DNA of 64,000 nt from Rhizobium sp. BG4 (GTDB lineage: Bacteria; Pseudomonadota; Alphaproteobacteria; Rhizobiales; Rhizobiaceae): the NCBI RefSeq assembly GCF_016864575.1, contig NZ_CP044125.1:3082001-3146000 (forward strand), in the 5' to 3' direction. The translations under genes were made by a program, and so were the position numbers. This document shows positions 26,215 through 35,238 of the stretch, piece by piece. A model generated the notes under the pieces. That model was given only the letters and a program-made list of their open reading frames with translations, ran no database searches and was not told the DNA's origin. Numbering within the stretch: position 1 is the first letter of the stretch; the number at the start of each line of letters is the position of its first letter.

Positions 26215-26975
26215 GGTTCGGCTTCTCCTTCGAAGAGCGTTGTGAGAATGCGGTTTTCGATTGCGATGATCTCGGCCTGATGCTTTCCCGGTTCCGTTCG
26301 CGGCCGGGGCAGGCGGACGTCGATTTCGAGGGCGACGCGGGCGGGGCGGGGCGAGAAGACGTAGATGCGGTCGGAGAGCAGCACGGCTTCGCGCACGTCA
26401 TGGGTGATCAGGACTACCGAGAGGCCACGGCGGGCAGAGAGCGCCTCGAGGAAACGCTGCATCTTCAGCCGCGTCAGCGCATCGAGGGCGCCGAAGGGTT
26501 CGTCGAGCAGCAGGATGGGGCGCTGCTGCACCACCGTGCGCAGCAGGGCGGCGCGCTGGCGCATGCCGCCGGAGAGTTCATGCGGCCAGCTGTTCTCGAA
26601 GCCGGCGAGGCCGAATTCCGCGAGCAGCGGCTCGATCTGGCACCTAGCCTCGCGGCGGGGCATGCCAGATATCTCCAGGCCGAGTGCGGCATTGTCGATC
26701 AGCCGCCGCCAAGGCATCAGCGCATCGCGCTGCGGCATGAAGGCGAAGGGGCGTTCGGCGGCGTCGAGCGGCTGGCCGTTCATGCGGATGCTGCCGGCGG
26801 ATGCGGTGGCGCTGCCTGTCAACAGCCGGAAGAGTGTCGATTTGCCGGCGCCGGAGGGGCCGAGGACGGATATGAATTCGCCCTGCTTCAGGTGCAGCGA
26901 GATGCCGGCGAGCACATCGATATTGCCGAGGCGGCAACTGAGGTTTTCGATGTCGAGAAGGGACGCGCTGCTCAT
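26211..26975 (-). CDS. ABC transporter ATP-binding protein (ThiZ-like)
   Basis: A protein of 254 residues with Walker A GPSGAGKSTLFRLL, signature LSGGMRQRAALLRT, Walker B ILLLDEPFGALD and the switch His in LITHDVREAV. It resembles nitrate/taurine/HMP-type importers. It overlaps the substrate-binding and permease genes by four bases on each side. With the TPP riboswitch upstream, its job is probably thiamine-precursor import. Confidence 0.9.
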   Translation of the reverse strand: MSSASLLDIENLSCRLGNIDVLAGISLHLKQGEFISVLGPSGAGKSTLFRLLTGSATASAGSIRMNGQPLDAAERPFAFMPQRDALMPWRRLIDNAALGLEISGMPRREARCQIEPLLAEFGLAGFENSWPHELSGGMRQRAALLRTVVQQRPILLLDEPFGALDALTRLKMQRFLEALSARRGLSVVLITHDVREAVLLSDRIYVFSPRPARVALEIDVRLPRPRTEPGKHQAEIIAIENRILTTLFEGEAEP

Positions 26976-27760
26976 TCCGGGTCATCCTCGTTTGCCCGGT
27001 GCCAGGGCATGGTGAGGCGCTCGGCGAGGACCGCGAGTGAGAACAGCAAGAGCGTCAGCAGCGCGCTGACGAGGACGGCTGCAAGCACGAGATCGGCGCG
27101 GAAATTGTTCTTGGCGTTGAGGATGTAGATGCCGAGCCCGCGGGCGGCCCCGGCATATTCGGCGAAGATGGCGCCGACGACGGCATAGGTGATCGATATC
27201 CTGAGACCGGCGAAGAAATAGGGCAGCGATGACGGCAGGCGGGCGGCGCAGAAGCGCTTCCAGCGCGAGGCGCCCATGGTCGTCAGCAGTTCCTCGATCT
27301 CCGGCTCGGTTGCGGCATAGCCGCGTGTGAGGGCCACAAGCATCGGAAAGAAGGTGACGAGGGCGACCAGCAGGATTTTCGGCAGCAGGCCGAAGCCAAA
27401 CCAGAGGACGATGAGCGGCGCTATGGCGACGAGCGGCAGCGTCTGGCTGATGACGAAGACAGGCATCAGCGCCGAGCGCAGGCGCGGCACGAAATCGATC
27501 AGCACCGAAAACACGAAGGCGATGAGGAGGGAGGCCGCGAAACCCGCCAGTGTCGCCTGCAATGTCGGCCAGCTGTTTGCCAGCAGTGCTGCGCGTTCGG
27601 CAAAGGCCTGGGCGAGAACGCGCGAGGGTGCGGGCAGCGTCGCGGGCGGGAGGCCGGCGATGCGCACATAGCTTTCCCAGGCGGCGAGTAGGGCGCCGAC
27701 GGAGAGGATGGCGGGAAGAAAACGGGCGGCAAGGCCCGGCAACCGGACAGATCTCGGCAT
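26972..27760 (-). CDS. ABC transporter permease (ThiX-like)
   Basis: A protein of 262 residues with six predicted membrane helices. The BPD-type cytoplasmic loop (EELLTTMGASRWKRFCAARLPSSLPYFFAGLRIS) contacts the ATPase. It belongs to the family of taurine and HMP permeases. It lies 27 bases after the ykoF gene, in the riboswitch-controlled unit. Confidence 0.9.
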   Translation of the reverse strand: MPRSVRLPGLAARFLPAILSVGALLAAWESYVRIAGLPPATLPAPSRVLAQAFAERAALLANSWPTLQATLAGFAASLLIAFVFSVLIDFVPRLRSALMPVFVISQTLPLVAIAPLIVLWFGFGLLPKILLVALVTFFPMLVALTRGYAATEPEIEELLTTMGASRWKRFCAARLPSSLPYFFAGLRISITYAVVGAIFAEYAGAARGLGIYILNAKNNFRADLVLAAVLVSALLTLLLFSLAVLAERLTMPWHRANEDDPE

Positions 27761-27787
27761 CGGCAGGATCCTGACGTGACGCTGGGA

Positions 27788-28396
27788 TCAGACGGCGGAG
27801 GGGCTGTTGGCCGATACGGTGAGATCGATCGTCACATGGCCGTTCGGCGGCCCGAAGCGGACGAAGGCTTCGTGGATCGTTGCGAAGACCGCGCCGGCAT
27901 CGCCCTTGACGCGGGTGCAGAAATTCTTCGAGCGGTCGAAGACGCCTGAGTTCTTCAGGAAGTCGATGCAGCCGTAGATCTCTTCCATGTGATCGCCGGT
28001 GCCCATGACATAGAGCGAGAACTGCGCGGCTGCATGGCGGCCGGTGACCGGGGCGGAAGCGACCGCTTCGAGAGCCGACGCCTTGCGCTCGGCAAGCGGC
28101 AGGACCGGGCCGGTAAGGGCTTCGGTGTGGCACATGGGATCATCGGGCTCGCCGGGGCAGCCGCGGGAGATGGTGGCGCGCAGCACCGCGTGGATGCCGT
28201 CTGCCGAGCCCGCAACATAGAGATCGCGCATGGCGGCGAAGACGATATCGGGCGTGCCAACGATCAGCGTCGAGATGTCGTCGGTCTCGATCCTGAGCTT
28301 TTCGCGATAGGGATCAAGTGCCGGAAGGGCAGACAGGATGACGTCGACGAAACGGTCGGTCATCGGGTAAAGGGAAATTTGTGCGCCAGAAAACAT
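27788..28396 (-). CDS. ykoF: YkoF family thiamine/HMP-binding protein
   Basis: A protein of 202 residues made of two similar YKOF domains (first SGAQISLYPMTDRFVDVIL..., second AQFSLYVMGTGDHMEEIYG...). I start it at ATG 28396. A longer in-frame start at 28450 would lie inside the riboswitch and is not credible. YkoF binds thiamine or its pyrimidine part and accompanies thiamine-related ABC importers. First gene of the operon; the GGAG of its ribosome site is in the 3' strand of the riboswitch. Confidence 0.88.
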   Translation of the reverse strand: MFSGAQISLYPMTDRFVDVILSALPALDPYREKLRIETDDISTLIVGTPDIVFAAMRDLYVAGSADGIHAVLRATISRGCPGEPDDPMCHTEALTGPVLPLAERKASALEAVASAPVTGRHAAAQFSLYVMGTGDHMEEIYGCIDFLKNSGVFDRSKNFCTRVKGDAGAVFATIHEAFVRFGPPNGHVTIDLTVSANSPSAV

Positions 28397-28400
28397 CGCT

Positions 28401-28492
28401 CGCCTCGCTCCGCTGGTATTATCCAGATCAGCTAAAGAGTTTGAGGCCATGCCAGCCGCATCTCAGCCCCGGCTATACGGAGCACCCCTGTC
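28401..28492 (-). promoter_or_regulatory. TPP riboswitch (THI element)
   Basis: On the minus strand the segment starts CAGGGGTGCT, contains GGGGCTGAGA (the pyrimidine-sensing CTGAGA loop) and later CTGATCTGGATAATACCAGC (the pyrophosphate-sensing arm), the two hallmark blocks of the THI box. It ends a few bases before the ykoF ATG, and the ribosome site GGAGCGAGG overlaps its closing stem. Binding of thiamine pyrophosphate should therefore block translation start. The site fits the downstream ykoF and thiamine-precursor ABC genes. Confidence 0.95.
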
Positions 28493-28639
28493 GTTGGCAC
28501 CTTTTAAACACGCGCCGCGCGGCTTGTAAAGCGGCGATCTGACGAGGGGCAAAATTGCGCTCGGCTTTCTTTTCCCTTTCGTTTCTGCCTCTTAAATGAT
28601 CTATCTGAAAGCATCAGAGCTTCATGGAAGGGGGCAGGG

Positions 28640-30133
28640 ATGAGCGGATATGTTCTGGCGATCGATCAGGGCACGACGTCGACACGGGCGATCGTGTTCG
28701 ATGGCGAGATGAAGATCGCAGGCGTGGGCCAGAAGGAGTTCACGCAGATCTATCCGCGCTCGGGATGGGTGGAGCATGACCCTGAGGAAATCTGGGATTC
28801 CGTCGTTTCGACGATCCAGATGGCGCTGCGCGAAGCGAAGGTGAAGGCGACTGACATTGCCGCATTGGGGATCACCAACCAGCGCGAGACCGTCGTCGTC
28901 TGGGAGCGGGAAACCGGCAAGCCGATCCAGAATGCCATCGTCTGGCAGGACCGGCGCACGGCGAGCTATTGCGAAAACCTGAAGCGCCAGGACCTCGAGA
29001 AGATCTTCACCAGGAAGACCGGCCTGATCCTCGATCCTTATTTCTCGGGCACCAAGCTCTCCTGGATGCTCGCCAATGTGAAGGGTGCGCGCGCCCGCGC
29101 CGCCAAGGGCGAACTCTGCTTCGGCACGATCGACACGTTCCTGATCTGGCGGCTGACCGGCGGCAAGAGTTTCGTCACCGACGCGACCAATGCCTCGCGC
29201 ACGCTGATGTATAACATCGCCGAGAACGAATGGGACAAGGACCTGCTGGAGATCCTGCGCGTTCCCGCCGCCATGCTGCCGGAGGTGAAGGACTGCTCTG
29301 CCGATTTCGGCATCGTCGAGAAGTCGATCCTCGGCGCCGAGATCCCGATCCTCGGAGTTGCCGGCGACCAGCAGGCGGCAACGATAGGCCAGGCCTGCTT
29401 CGAGCCTGGCATGCTGAAATCCACCTATGGCACCGGCTGCTTCGCGCTTTTGAATACCGGCTCCGACATGGTGCGTTCGAAGAACCGGCTGTTGACGACG
29501 ATCGCCTACCGGCTGGACGGCGAGACGACCTATGCCTTGGAGGGATCGATCTTCATCGCCGGAGCGGCCGTCCAGTGGCTGCGCGACGGTCTCGGCATCA
29601 TCGACACGGCCGGCGAGACCGGCAAGCTCGCCGAGAATGCCGATCCCTCGCAGGAGGTCTATCTGGTGCCGGCGTTCACCGGTCTCGGCGCGCCGCATTG
29701 GGATCCGAAGGCGCGCGGGGCAATCTTCGGCCTGACACGCAACAGCGGCCCGGCGGAATTCGCCCGCGCTGCGCTGGAAGCCGTCTGCTACCAGACCCGC
29801 GATCTGCTCGATGCGATGCAGAAGGACTGGAAGAACGGCAGCGACGACACGGTGCTGCGCGTCGATGGCGGCATGGTCGCCTCCGACTGGACGATGCAGC
29901 GGCTCTCCGACCTGCTCGACGCGCCCGTCGACCGGCCGGTGATCCTGGAGACGACGGCGCTGGGGGCAGCCTGGCTCGCCGGCAGCCGTGCCGGTGTCTG
30001 GCCCGACCGCAAGAGTTTCTCGGCTAACTGGAAGCGCAACCGCCGCTTCGAGCCTGACATGGATGAGAAGACCCGTTCCGCCAAGCTCAAGGGGTGGAAG
30101 AATGCGGTGAAGCGGACGCTGAGCGATGCCTGA
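28640..30133 (+). CDS. glpK: Glycerol kinase
   Basis: A protein of 497 residues of the FGGY kinase family. It starts [22 protein letters not shown] (phosphate site). It contains [10 protein letters not shown], the FGGY region [25 protein letters not shown] and [14 protein letters not shown]. GlpK phosphorylates glycerol to glycerol-3-phosphate. GGAAGGGGGCAGGG lies just before the ATG. Its stop codon abuts the convergent acyltransferase stop (TGA then TCA). No glpF or glpD neighbour is seen. Confidence 0.95.
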   Translation: MSGYVLAIDQGTTSTRAIVFDGEMKIAGVGQKEFTQIYPRSGWVEHDPEEIWDSVVSTIQMALREAKVKATDIAALGITNQRETVVVWERETGKPIQNAIVWQDRRTASYCENLKRQDLEKIFTRKTGLILDPYFSGTKLSWMLANVKGARARAAKGELCFGTIDTFLIWRLTGGKSFVTDATNASRTLMYNIAENEWDKDLLEILRVPAAMLPEVKDCSADFGIVEKSILGAEIPILGVAGDQQAATIGQACFEPGMLKSTYGTGCFALLNTGSDMVRSKNRLLTTIAYRLDGETTYALEGSIFIAGAAVQWLRDGLGIIDTAGETGKLAENADPSQEVYLVPAFTGLGAPHWDPKARGAIFGLTRNSGPAEFARAALEAVCYQTRDLLDAMQKDWKNGSDDTVLRVDGGMVASDWTMQRLSDLLDAPVDRPVILETTALGAAWLAGSRAGVWPDRKSFSANWKRNRRFEPDMDEKTRSAKLKGWKNAVKRTLSDA

Positions 30134-31159
30134 TCAGGCCGCCGCCACCGCCCGCTCGCGCCTGATCGGCGGGCTGTAGAGCCAGCTGGCGCCTGCGCGG
30201 TCGGCGGCTGCCTTGATTGCCAGCGACAGCGTGATGGCGGTGACGCAGATCAGCGGTGCCGCGAGATAGCCGATCGATGGTGACGGCTCGACGAGGGTGG
30301 CGATCAGGCCGGCTATGCCCGCGACAATCATTACATGGGTGACGTAGACCGGCAGCGTGTTGCGGCCGAAATAGGAAAAGACGTCGCGCAGCGCCTTCAG
30401 CCGCGACATCAGCACGGCCATGCCGCACAGCCATGAGAGACCGGCGATCGACGAGGCGAAGGCCCAGAGGCCGGGCTCGATCGGCTGCAGGCGGCTGCGC
30501 AGCGCCAGCAGCAGGATGAATGCGGCGAAGCCACCGGCTGCGAAGGGGAGAGGGCGCTCGGTCAGCGTTTCGGCGATCAGCCTGCCATACCAGCAGCCGA
30601 AGGCGAAGAAGACGAAATATTGCAGCACATTGCGGTGGGTGAAGAGCTCGATCGGCAGATAGCCGCCGAAGGTGAGGATCGAGAGAATCGTGCCGACGGC
30701 GATGACCGGGATGCGCGGCGCCGAGGAGAGCAGCTTGGTGACGGTCATGAAGATCGCCAGCGCCCAGATGAACCAGATGCCGGTATTCGGCGCCCACCAC
30801 ATTTCGATGAGCTGATAGGAATCCGACCCCTCCGAGGGCACGAGGCCGTTGGTGTGGACATAGCGGAAATAAAGCCAGCGCGCCGTGCTCCAGACGCCGA
30901 ACAGCCAGACGAAGGTCCAGATCTTCTTCCTAAAGAAATCCGGCCATGTGGCCCGCATCGCCGAAGCGGCCAGGAAACCCGACACCGAGAAGAACAGGGG
31001 CATGCGGATCGGCGCCATGATGTTGCTGATCTTGGTGTAGAGGGCCGGGGCCATCTCGTGGAAGTTCAGGTAGAGCAGGGTGTGGTAGACGACCACGAGG
31101 ATGATCGAGAGGCCCTTGGCGATATCCAGCCATTCGATGCGGGTCTTCTGCTGGTGCAT
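30134..31159 (-). CDS. Acyltransferase family 3 membrane protein
   Basis: A protein of 341 residues with about ten membrane helices. The start RIEWLDIAKGLSIILVVVYHTLLYL includes the conserved His of the Acyl_transf_3 family, and PLFFSVSGFLAASAM follows. Such inner-membrane enzymes O-acylate cell-surface sugars or peptides. The gene stands alone and converges on glpK. The substrate is unknown. Confidence 0.85.
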   Translation of the reverse strand: MHQQKTRIEWLDIAKGLSIILVVVYHTLLYLNFHEMAPALYTKISNIMAPIRMPLFFSVSGFLAASAMRATWPDFFRKKIWTFVWLFGVWSTARWLYFRYVHTNGLVPSEGSDSYQLIEMWWAPNTGIWFIWALAIFMTVTKLLSSAPRIPVIAVGTILSILTFGGYLPIELFTHRNVLQYFVFFAFGCWYGRLIAETLTERPLPFAAGGFAAFILLLALRSRLQPIEPGLWAFASSIAGLSWLCGMAVLMSRLKALRDVFSYFGRNTLPVYVTHVMIVAGIAGLIATLVEPSPSIGYLAAPLICVTAITLSLAIKAAADRAGASWLYSPPIRRERAVAAA

Positions 31160-31270
31160 GGTTTCCCCTTCCGATTGTGCGCTGCGGCAGGAACAAACCG
31201 TCCAATTGCGTCAGAAACGTGGGCGCGACGGCATTCTTCTATCCGTGCGCGAATGCCGCAGGCGCGTCCC

Positions 31271-31299
31271 TTGCTTCCTCTGTACTGATAAGTACAATA
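31271..31299 (+). promoter_or_regulatory. Promoter with overlapping TetR-type operator
   Basis: A -35-like TTGCTT (31271-31276) and a -10-like TACAAT (31293-31298) are 16 bases apart. The palindrome TGTACTGATAAGTACA (31281-31296), with perfect 6-bp arms, covers the spacer and part of the -10. A further GTAC follows at 31311. The next genes encode a DUF1348 protein and a TetR regulator, so TetR autoregulation is likely. Confidence 0.6.
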
Positions 31300-31327
31300 C
31301 GTTCCTATTGGTACAGGAGATATGACA

Positions 31328-31789
31328 ATGACTGCACTTATCCCCCCATTCACGCTTGAAACCGCCACCCAGAAGGTGCGCCTTGCCGAGGACGGCTGGA
31401 ACAGCCGCAATCCGGAAAAGGTGTCGCTGGCCTACACGCCCGACAGCGCCTGGAGAAACCGCGCCGAGTTCGTCAACGGCCGGCCGGAGATCGTTGCCTT
31501 CCTAAGCCGCAAGTGGGCCAAGGAGCTGGATTACCGGCTGATCAAGGAGCTCTGGGCGTTCCGCGAAAACCGCATCGCCGTACGCTATGCCTATGAATGG
31601 CACGACGACAGCGGCAACTGGTTCCGCTCCTATGGCAACGAGAATTGGGAATATGATGCCGACGGCTTGATGCAGCGCCGTTTCGCCTGCATCAACGACA
31701 TGCCGATCAAGGAATCGGACCGCAAGTTCCACTGGCCGCTCGGCCGCCGTCCGGATGACCATCCGGGGCTGTCAGAGCTCGGCCTCTAA
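31328..31789 (+). CDS. DUF1348 / NTF2-like family protein
   Basis: A protein of 153 residues. The ATG at 31328 has AGGAGA at a normal distance; the ATG at 31322 is too close to it. The sequence ([37 protein letters not shown], then [26 protein letters not shown]) is typical of the DUF1348 group of SnoaL/NTF2-fold proteins. No enzyme activity is established for it. It is followed directly by a TetR regulator. Confidence 0.87.
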   Translation: MTALIPPFTLETATQKVRLAEDGWNSRNPEKVSLAYTPDSAWRNRAEFVNGRPEIVAFLSRKWAKELDYRLIKELWAFRENRIAVRYAYEWHDDSGNWFRSYGNENWEYDADGLMQRRFACINDMPIKESDRKFHWPLGRRPDDHPGLSELGL

Positions 31790-31831
31790 GGACGCAAGGC
31801 TCTGAAAACCGTCTACGAACGCCGCGATGTC

Positions 31832-32359
31832 GTGCCCCTGCTTGCCGAGATCTTCCGGGAACTCGGCTATGAGGGCGCGACGCTCAGCCGGATCACCGAA
31901 CGCACCGGGATCGGTAAGGGCAGCCTCTATCATTTCTTCCCCGGCGGGAAGGAAGAGATGGCGGCTGCCGTTCTCGTGGAGGTCGATCGCTGGTTCGAGG
32001 ATTTCATCTACGAGCCGCTGCGCCGCGATGAGCCCTCGGCTGCGATCGAGGCGATGTGGCGCGGCGTCGACGATTATTTCCGCTCCGGAGGGCGCATCTG
32101 CCTCGTCGGCGCCTTTGCGCTCGATGGCACGCGCGAGCGTTTCAGCGAGGCGATCAACGGTTACTTCCGGCGGTGGGTGGATGCGCTCGTAGGCGCTCTT
32201 CTCCGCAGCGGGGTAGAGCAGGGTATTGCACAGCAGGAGGCGGAGGCCGCGGTTCTCGGTATCCAGGGCGCGCTGGTTCTGTCGCGCGCCCTCGACGATC
32301 ATCATGTCTTCCGCCGGGCGATTGCCGGGATGAAGACGAGGCTTTCGGCTACTTCTTGA
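31832..32359 (+). CDS. TetR family transcriptional regulator
   Basis: A protein of 175 residues from GTG 31832. The HTH is LSRITERTGIGKGSLYHFFPGGKEEM, and the C-terminal ligand domain is of the LmrA/YxaF-like type. The frame is open upstream to a stop at 31787. A start at CTG 31802 would add the usual TetR lead KTVYERRDVV and would fit the AAGGA site at 31788-31792. It probably controls the DUF1348 gene and itself through the palindrome at 31281. Its last 11 bases overlap the convergent gene. Confidence 0.85.
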   Translation: MPLLAEIFRELGYEGATLSRITERTGIGKGSLYHFFPGGKEEMAAAVLVEVDRWFEDFIYEPLRRDEPSAAIEAMWRGVDDYFRSGGRICLVGAFALDGTRERFSEAINGYFRRWVDALVGALLRSGVEQGIAQQEAEAAVLGIQGALVLSRALDDHHVFRRAIAGMKTRLSATS

Positions 32360-33302
32360 GCCAAGGGCTCTTCGTGCTCCAGAAGATGACGCTGGCGCCG
32401 AGATAGTCGTTGGCGAAAGCGGTGAATTCTTCCTTGGTGAAGGGCTTCCTGGTCTGCGGGTTCCTGTAGGTCAGCGTCGGCTCCTGCACGGCCATGCCGA
32501 CATAGGCGAGCTTGCCCTTGTACTGGTTGAAGAACGGATAGGAGTTCTTCATCTGCGCCTTGCGGTTCGGCACGATATCGGGGCCGCCGAGGCCGATATT
32601 GTTCTTCGCCGCGAAGTCGAACAGACGGCTCATGTATTTGTGGTCGTTTTCCCATTCGCAGGGCCAGAAGTTGACATACTGGACCACCATCGACTTTGAG
32701 AACGCCCTGCGGGCGAAGCCGAGATTTTCCATCTCGCCAGCGAAATAGGCATCGCAGGAGAAATCCTTCGGCTCGTTCTTCGGATCGAGATCGATCGAGG
32801 TCTCCGGCAGGTTGATGCCGTAGACGCGGCCATCGAACTTGGCGGCAAGCGCCGAGATCAGCGCCTGGTAGCGCTCCCGCACCGCCGGGTTCCACTGCTG
32901 CGCCACCCAGCCGGAACCGATGCCCTTGTTTTCGCCGGGATTGTCGAATTGCGGGGCGAGGCCGCCGCCATATTCGGCGCCTTCGAGCATGTAGTCGGGG
33001 ATGTTGCGGGCCTTGGGGCTGAAGAAGCGGTCCTGCACCTGGATGAACAGCTTCTTGTTCAGGCTCTCGGCGATCGCCAGGTCCTTCTCGATCGGCGAGA
33101 AGTCGTATTCGCCCTTGGTCTTCTCCAGCATCTTCCAGTTATAGACCACCTGCGCGCCGCCGATATCGGCGCGCGACAGCAGGTCCTTGAGGCCGTCGAG
33201 TTCACCGGCGCCGGTATAGATGAAATTCTGGGGCGCTGCGGAAGCGGCAGTGGCTGCGCCCGCAAGTGCGGCAGCCAGGAACAGGCTTTTGAAAAGATGC
33301 AT
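32349..33302 (-). CDS. Secreted TIM-barrel (glycoside-hydrolase-like) protein
   Basis: A protein of 317 residues from ATG 33302, with a clear signal peptide (MHLFKSLFLAAALAGAATAASA). Segments such as ADIGGAQVVYNWKMLEKTKGEYDFSPIEKDLAIAESLNKKLFIQVQ read like the first strands of a GH42/GH5-type barrel (width of reading about residues 45-100). The activity cannot be named from sequence. An in-frame extension to 33398 lacks a ribosome site. Periplasmic or extracellular. Confidence 0.75.
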   Translation of the reverse strand: MHLFKSLFLAAALAGAATAASAAPQNFIYTGAGELDGLKDLLSRADIGGAQVVYNWKMLEKTKGEYDFSPIEKDLAIAESLNKKLFIQVQDRFFSPKARNIPDYMLEGAEYGGGLAPQFDNPGENKGIGSGWVAQQWNPAVRERYQALISALAAKFDGRVYGINLPETSIDLDPKNEPKDFSCDAYFAGEMENLGFARRAFSKSMVVQYVNFWPCEWENDHKYMSRLFDFAAKNNIGLGGPDIVPNRKAQMKNSYPFFNQYKGKLAYVGMAVQEPTLTYRNPQTRKPFTKEEFTAFANDYLGASVIFWSTKSPWLKK

Positions 33303-33457
33303 GTTTCGTCCTGAAATATGAAGTTGGAAATCCAGCCGCGCGAGAAATCGGAGCCGAAGGTGGCAACTCGATGGCGAAAGCCCGAGTGCCCGATACAATC
33401 CCCAATGCTAATTTTGCCCCACGGCTCATTTGTGAAGCGTAATTTTTTGCTGCGCCC

Positions 33458-33484
33458 TGTCGGATGGCGGGTTACTCCTTCGTC
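33458..33484 (+). promoter_or_regulatory. Predicted ECF42-type promoter of the DGPF gene
   Basis: TGTCGG (33458-33463), 17 bases, then CGTC (33481-33484), ending 21 bases before the DGPF ATG. The same two blocks with the same 17-base spacing recur at 35159. They agree with the ECF42 promoter type as I recall it (TGTCGA in the -35 region and CGWC in the -10 region). Confidence 0.6.
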
Positions 33485-33505
33485 ATTGAGGAAGAGGAGT
33501 AACAG

Positions 33506-33880
33506 ATGCTTTATGCGATCCTTTGCTATGCCAACGAAGAAACCGTCTTCTCCTGGTCGAAGGAGGAGGAGGATGCCGTCATGGCGAAGCTCTACGCCGT
33601 GCAGGAGCCGCTCGCCAAGTCCGGCAAGCTCGGCCCGACCGGGCGGCTGATGCCGACGACGTCGGCCACGACGCTGCGCAAGGGCAAGGAAGAGCCGCTG
33701 GTGCTCGACGGTCCGTTTGCCGAAACCAAGGAAGCGCTGCTCGGCTTCTACTGCATCGATTTCGACACGCTGGACGAGGCGATCGCCTTCGCCAAGGAGC
33801 TGTCGGCCGTCAATCCGGGTTCGACCTCTTACGAGATCCGCCCCTTCTACGTGTTCCATCCGGGAGATAAAGCCACATGA
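33506..33880 (+). CDS. YCII-related DGPF domain protein
   Basis: A protein of 124 residues (YCII/DGPF family). The name-giving motif appears as LVLDGPFAETKEALLGFYCIDF near residue 68-90. GAGGAG precedes the ATG. It overlaps the sigma factor gene by four bases. DGPF genes are the standard partners of ECF42 sigma factors. Their biochemical role is not established. Confidence 0.9.
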   Translation: MLYAILCYANEETVFSWSKEEEDAVMAKLYAVQEPLAKSGKLGPTGRLMPTTSATTLRKGKEEPLVLDGPFAETKEALLGFYCIDFDTLDEAIAFAKELSAVNPGSTSYEIRPFYVFHPGDKAT

Positions 33881-35136
33881 CAGACATTGCCTGGATCGAC
33901 GTGACGCTGGCTTCTGCCCGGCCGAAGGCGCTGGGCGCGCTGCTTCGCTATTTCCGCGATCTCGATATCGCGGAAGAGGCCTTTCAGGAGGCCTGCCTGC
34001 GCGCCATCCGCACCTGGCCGGACAAGGGCCCGCCACGCGATCCGACGGCATGGCTGATCTTCGTCGGCCGCAACAGCGGCATCGACGCGGTGCGCAAGCA
34101 GAAGAAGACGCAGGCGCTGCCGGATGAGGAGCTGATCTCCGATAGAGAGGATGCCGAGAGCGATATCGCCGACCGGCTGGATGAATCCAACTACCGCGAC
34201 GACATCCTGCGCCTGCTCTTCATCTGCTGTCATCCGGATCTGCCGGCGACGCAGCAGATTGCGCTCGCCCTGCGCATCGTCTCGGGCCTTTCGGTGCAGC
34301 AGATCGCCAAGGCGTTTCTCGTCGGCGAGAGCGCCATGGAGCAGCGCATCACCCGTGCCAAGGCGCGTGTCGCCAAGGCCGGCGTTCCCTTCGAAACGCC
34401 GGGGCCGGAGGAGAGGGCGGAGCGGCTGACCATCGTCTCGACGATGATCTATCTGGTCTTCAACGAGGGCTATTCGCAGGGCGACCCGAAACGCGATGCG
34501 GCCGCGTTTGCCGACGAGGCGATCCGTCTCGGGCGGCTGATGCTGCGGATCTTTCCGGCCGAGCCGGAGACCATGGGCCTGCTGGCGCTGATGCTGCTGC
34601 AGATTTCGCGGCGCGATGCGCGCTTCGACGGCAATGGCGAGCTGGTTCTTCTGGAGGATCAGGACCGCAGCCGCTGGAACCATGCACTGATCAACGAGGC
34701 GCTGAACCTGCTCGACAAGGCGATCCGTCACCGCCAGCCGGGACCGTATCAGCTGCAGGCGGCGATCGCCGCCATCCATTCCCGCGCCAAGCGCGCCGAG
34801 GATACCGATTGGGAAGAGATCGAGATCCTCTACCGGGTGCTGGAGCGGGTGCAGCCGTCGCCCGTCATCACGCTCAACCGCGCCGTTGCCGTCGCCAAGC
34901 TCAAGGGGCCGGAGGAGGCCTTGGCGCTGGTCGATACGCTTGCCGAAAAGCTCGACGGCTATTTCTATTTCCATGGGCTGCGCGGCGGATTGCTGAAGCA
35001 GATGGGCGAGGTGCGCCGCGCCCGCGAATCCTTCGACCGGGCGATCGCGCTCGCCAATTCGGCGGCGGAAGCCGCCCATATCCGCCTGCAGCTCGACAAG
35101 CTGCAGAACGAGCAGGCGATGCCCGCCGTCAGATAA
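33877..35136 (+). CDS. ECF42-group RNA polymerase sigma factor with C-terminal TPR-like domain
   Basis: A protein of 419 residues, about twice a normal ECF sigma. Sigma-2 (LGALLRYFRDLDIAEEAFQEACLRAIRTWPDKG) and sigma-4 (LALRIVSGLSVQQIAKAFLVGESAMEQRITRAK) are followed by the DUF6596-type extension (VSTMIYLVFNEGY... to the C-terminus), which has TPR-like helices near 340-400. This extension is known to be needed for activity in the ECF42 group, which has no classical anti-sigma factor. Coupled to the upstream DGPF gene. Confidence 0.9.
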   Translation: MTDIAWIDVTLASARPKALGALLRYFRDLDIAEEAFQEACLRAIRTWPDKGPPRDPTAWLIFVGRNSGIDAVRKQKKTQALPDEELISDREDAESDIADRLDESNYRDDILRLLFICCHPDLPATQQIALALRIVSGLSVQQIAKAFLVGESAMEQRITRAKARVAKAGVPFETPGPEERAERLTIVSTMIYLVFNEGYSQGDPKRDAAAFADEAIRLGRLMLRIFPAEPETMGLLALMLLQISRRDARFDGNGELVLLEDQDRSRWNHALINEALNLLDKAIRHRQPGPYQLQAAIAAIHSRAKRAEDTDWEEIEILYRVLERVQPSPVITLNRAVAVAKLKGPEEALALVDTLAEKLDGYFYFHGLRGGLLKQMGEVRRARESFDRAIALANSAAEAAHIRLQLDKLQNEQAMPAVR

Positions 35137-35158
35137 TTTTCGGAAAATCATCAGGCGA

Positions 35159-35185
35159 TGTCGGAACCGAGGATGCTGCGGCGTC
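35159..35185 (+). promoter_or_regulatory. Predicted ECF42-type promoter of the AHSA1 gene
   Basis: TGTCGG (35159-35164), 17 bases, then CGTC (35182-35185), 53 bases before the AHSA1 start. The blocks and spacing match the pattern at 33458 exactly, although the spacer sequence is unrelated. Confidence 0.6.
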
Positions 35186-35238
35186 CTTGTAACAACCTGA
35201 GGAGAAACAGGTTTGGCTTCAACAGGAGGAATGCCGAA

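Noticed and set aside
28397..28450. Longer start for the ykoF gene
   Set aside because: The extra codons are the conserved core of the TPP riboswitch and would not be under protein selection.
31188..31215. GGAAC block as an EcfG (general stress) promoter
   Set aside because: No GTT-type -10 block lies 16-18 bases further on, so the pattern is incomplete.
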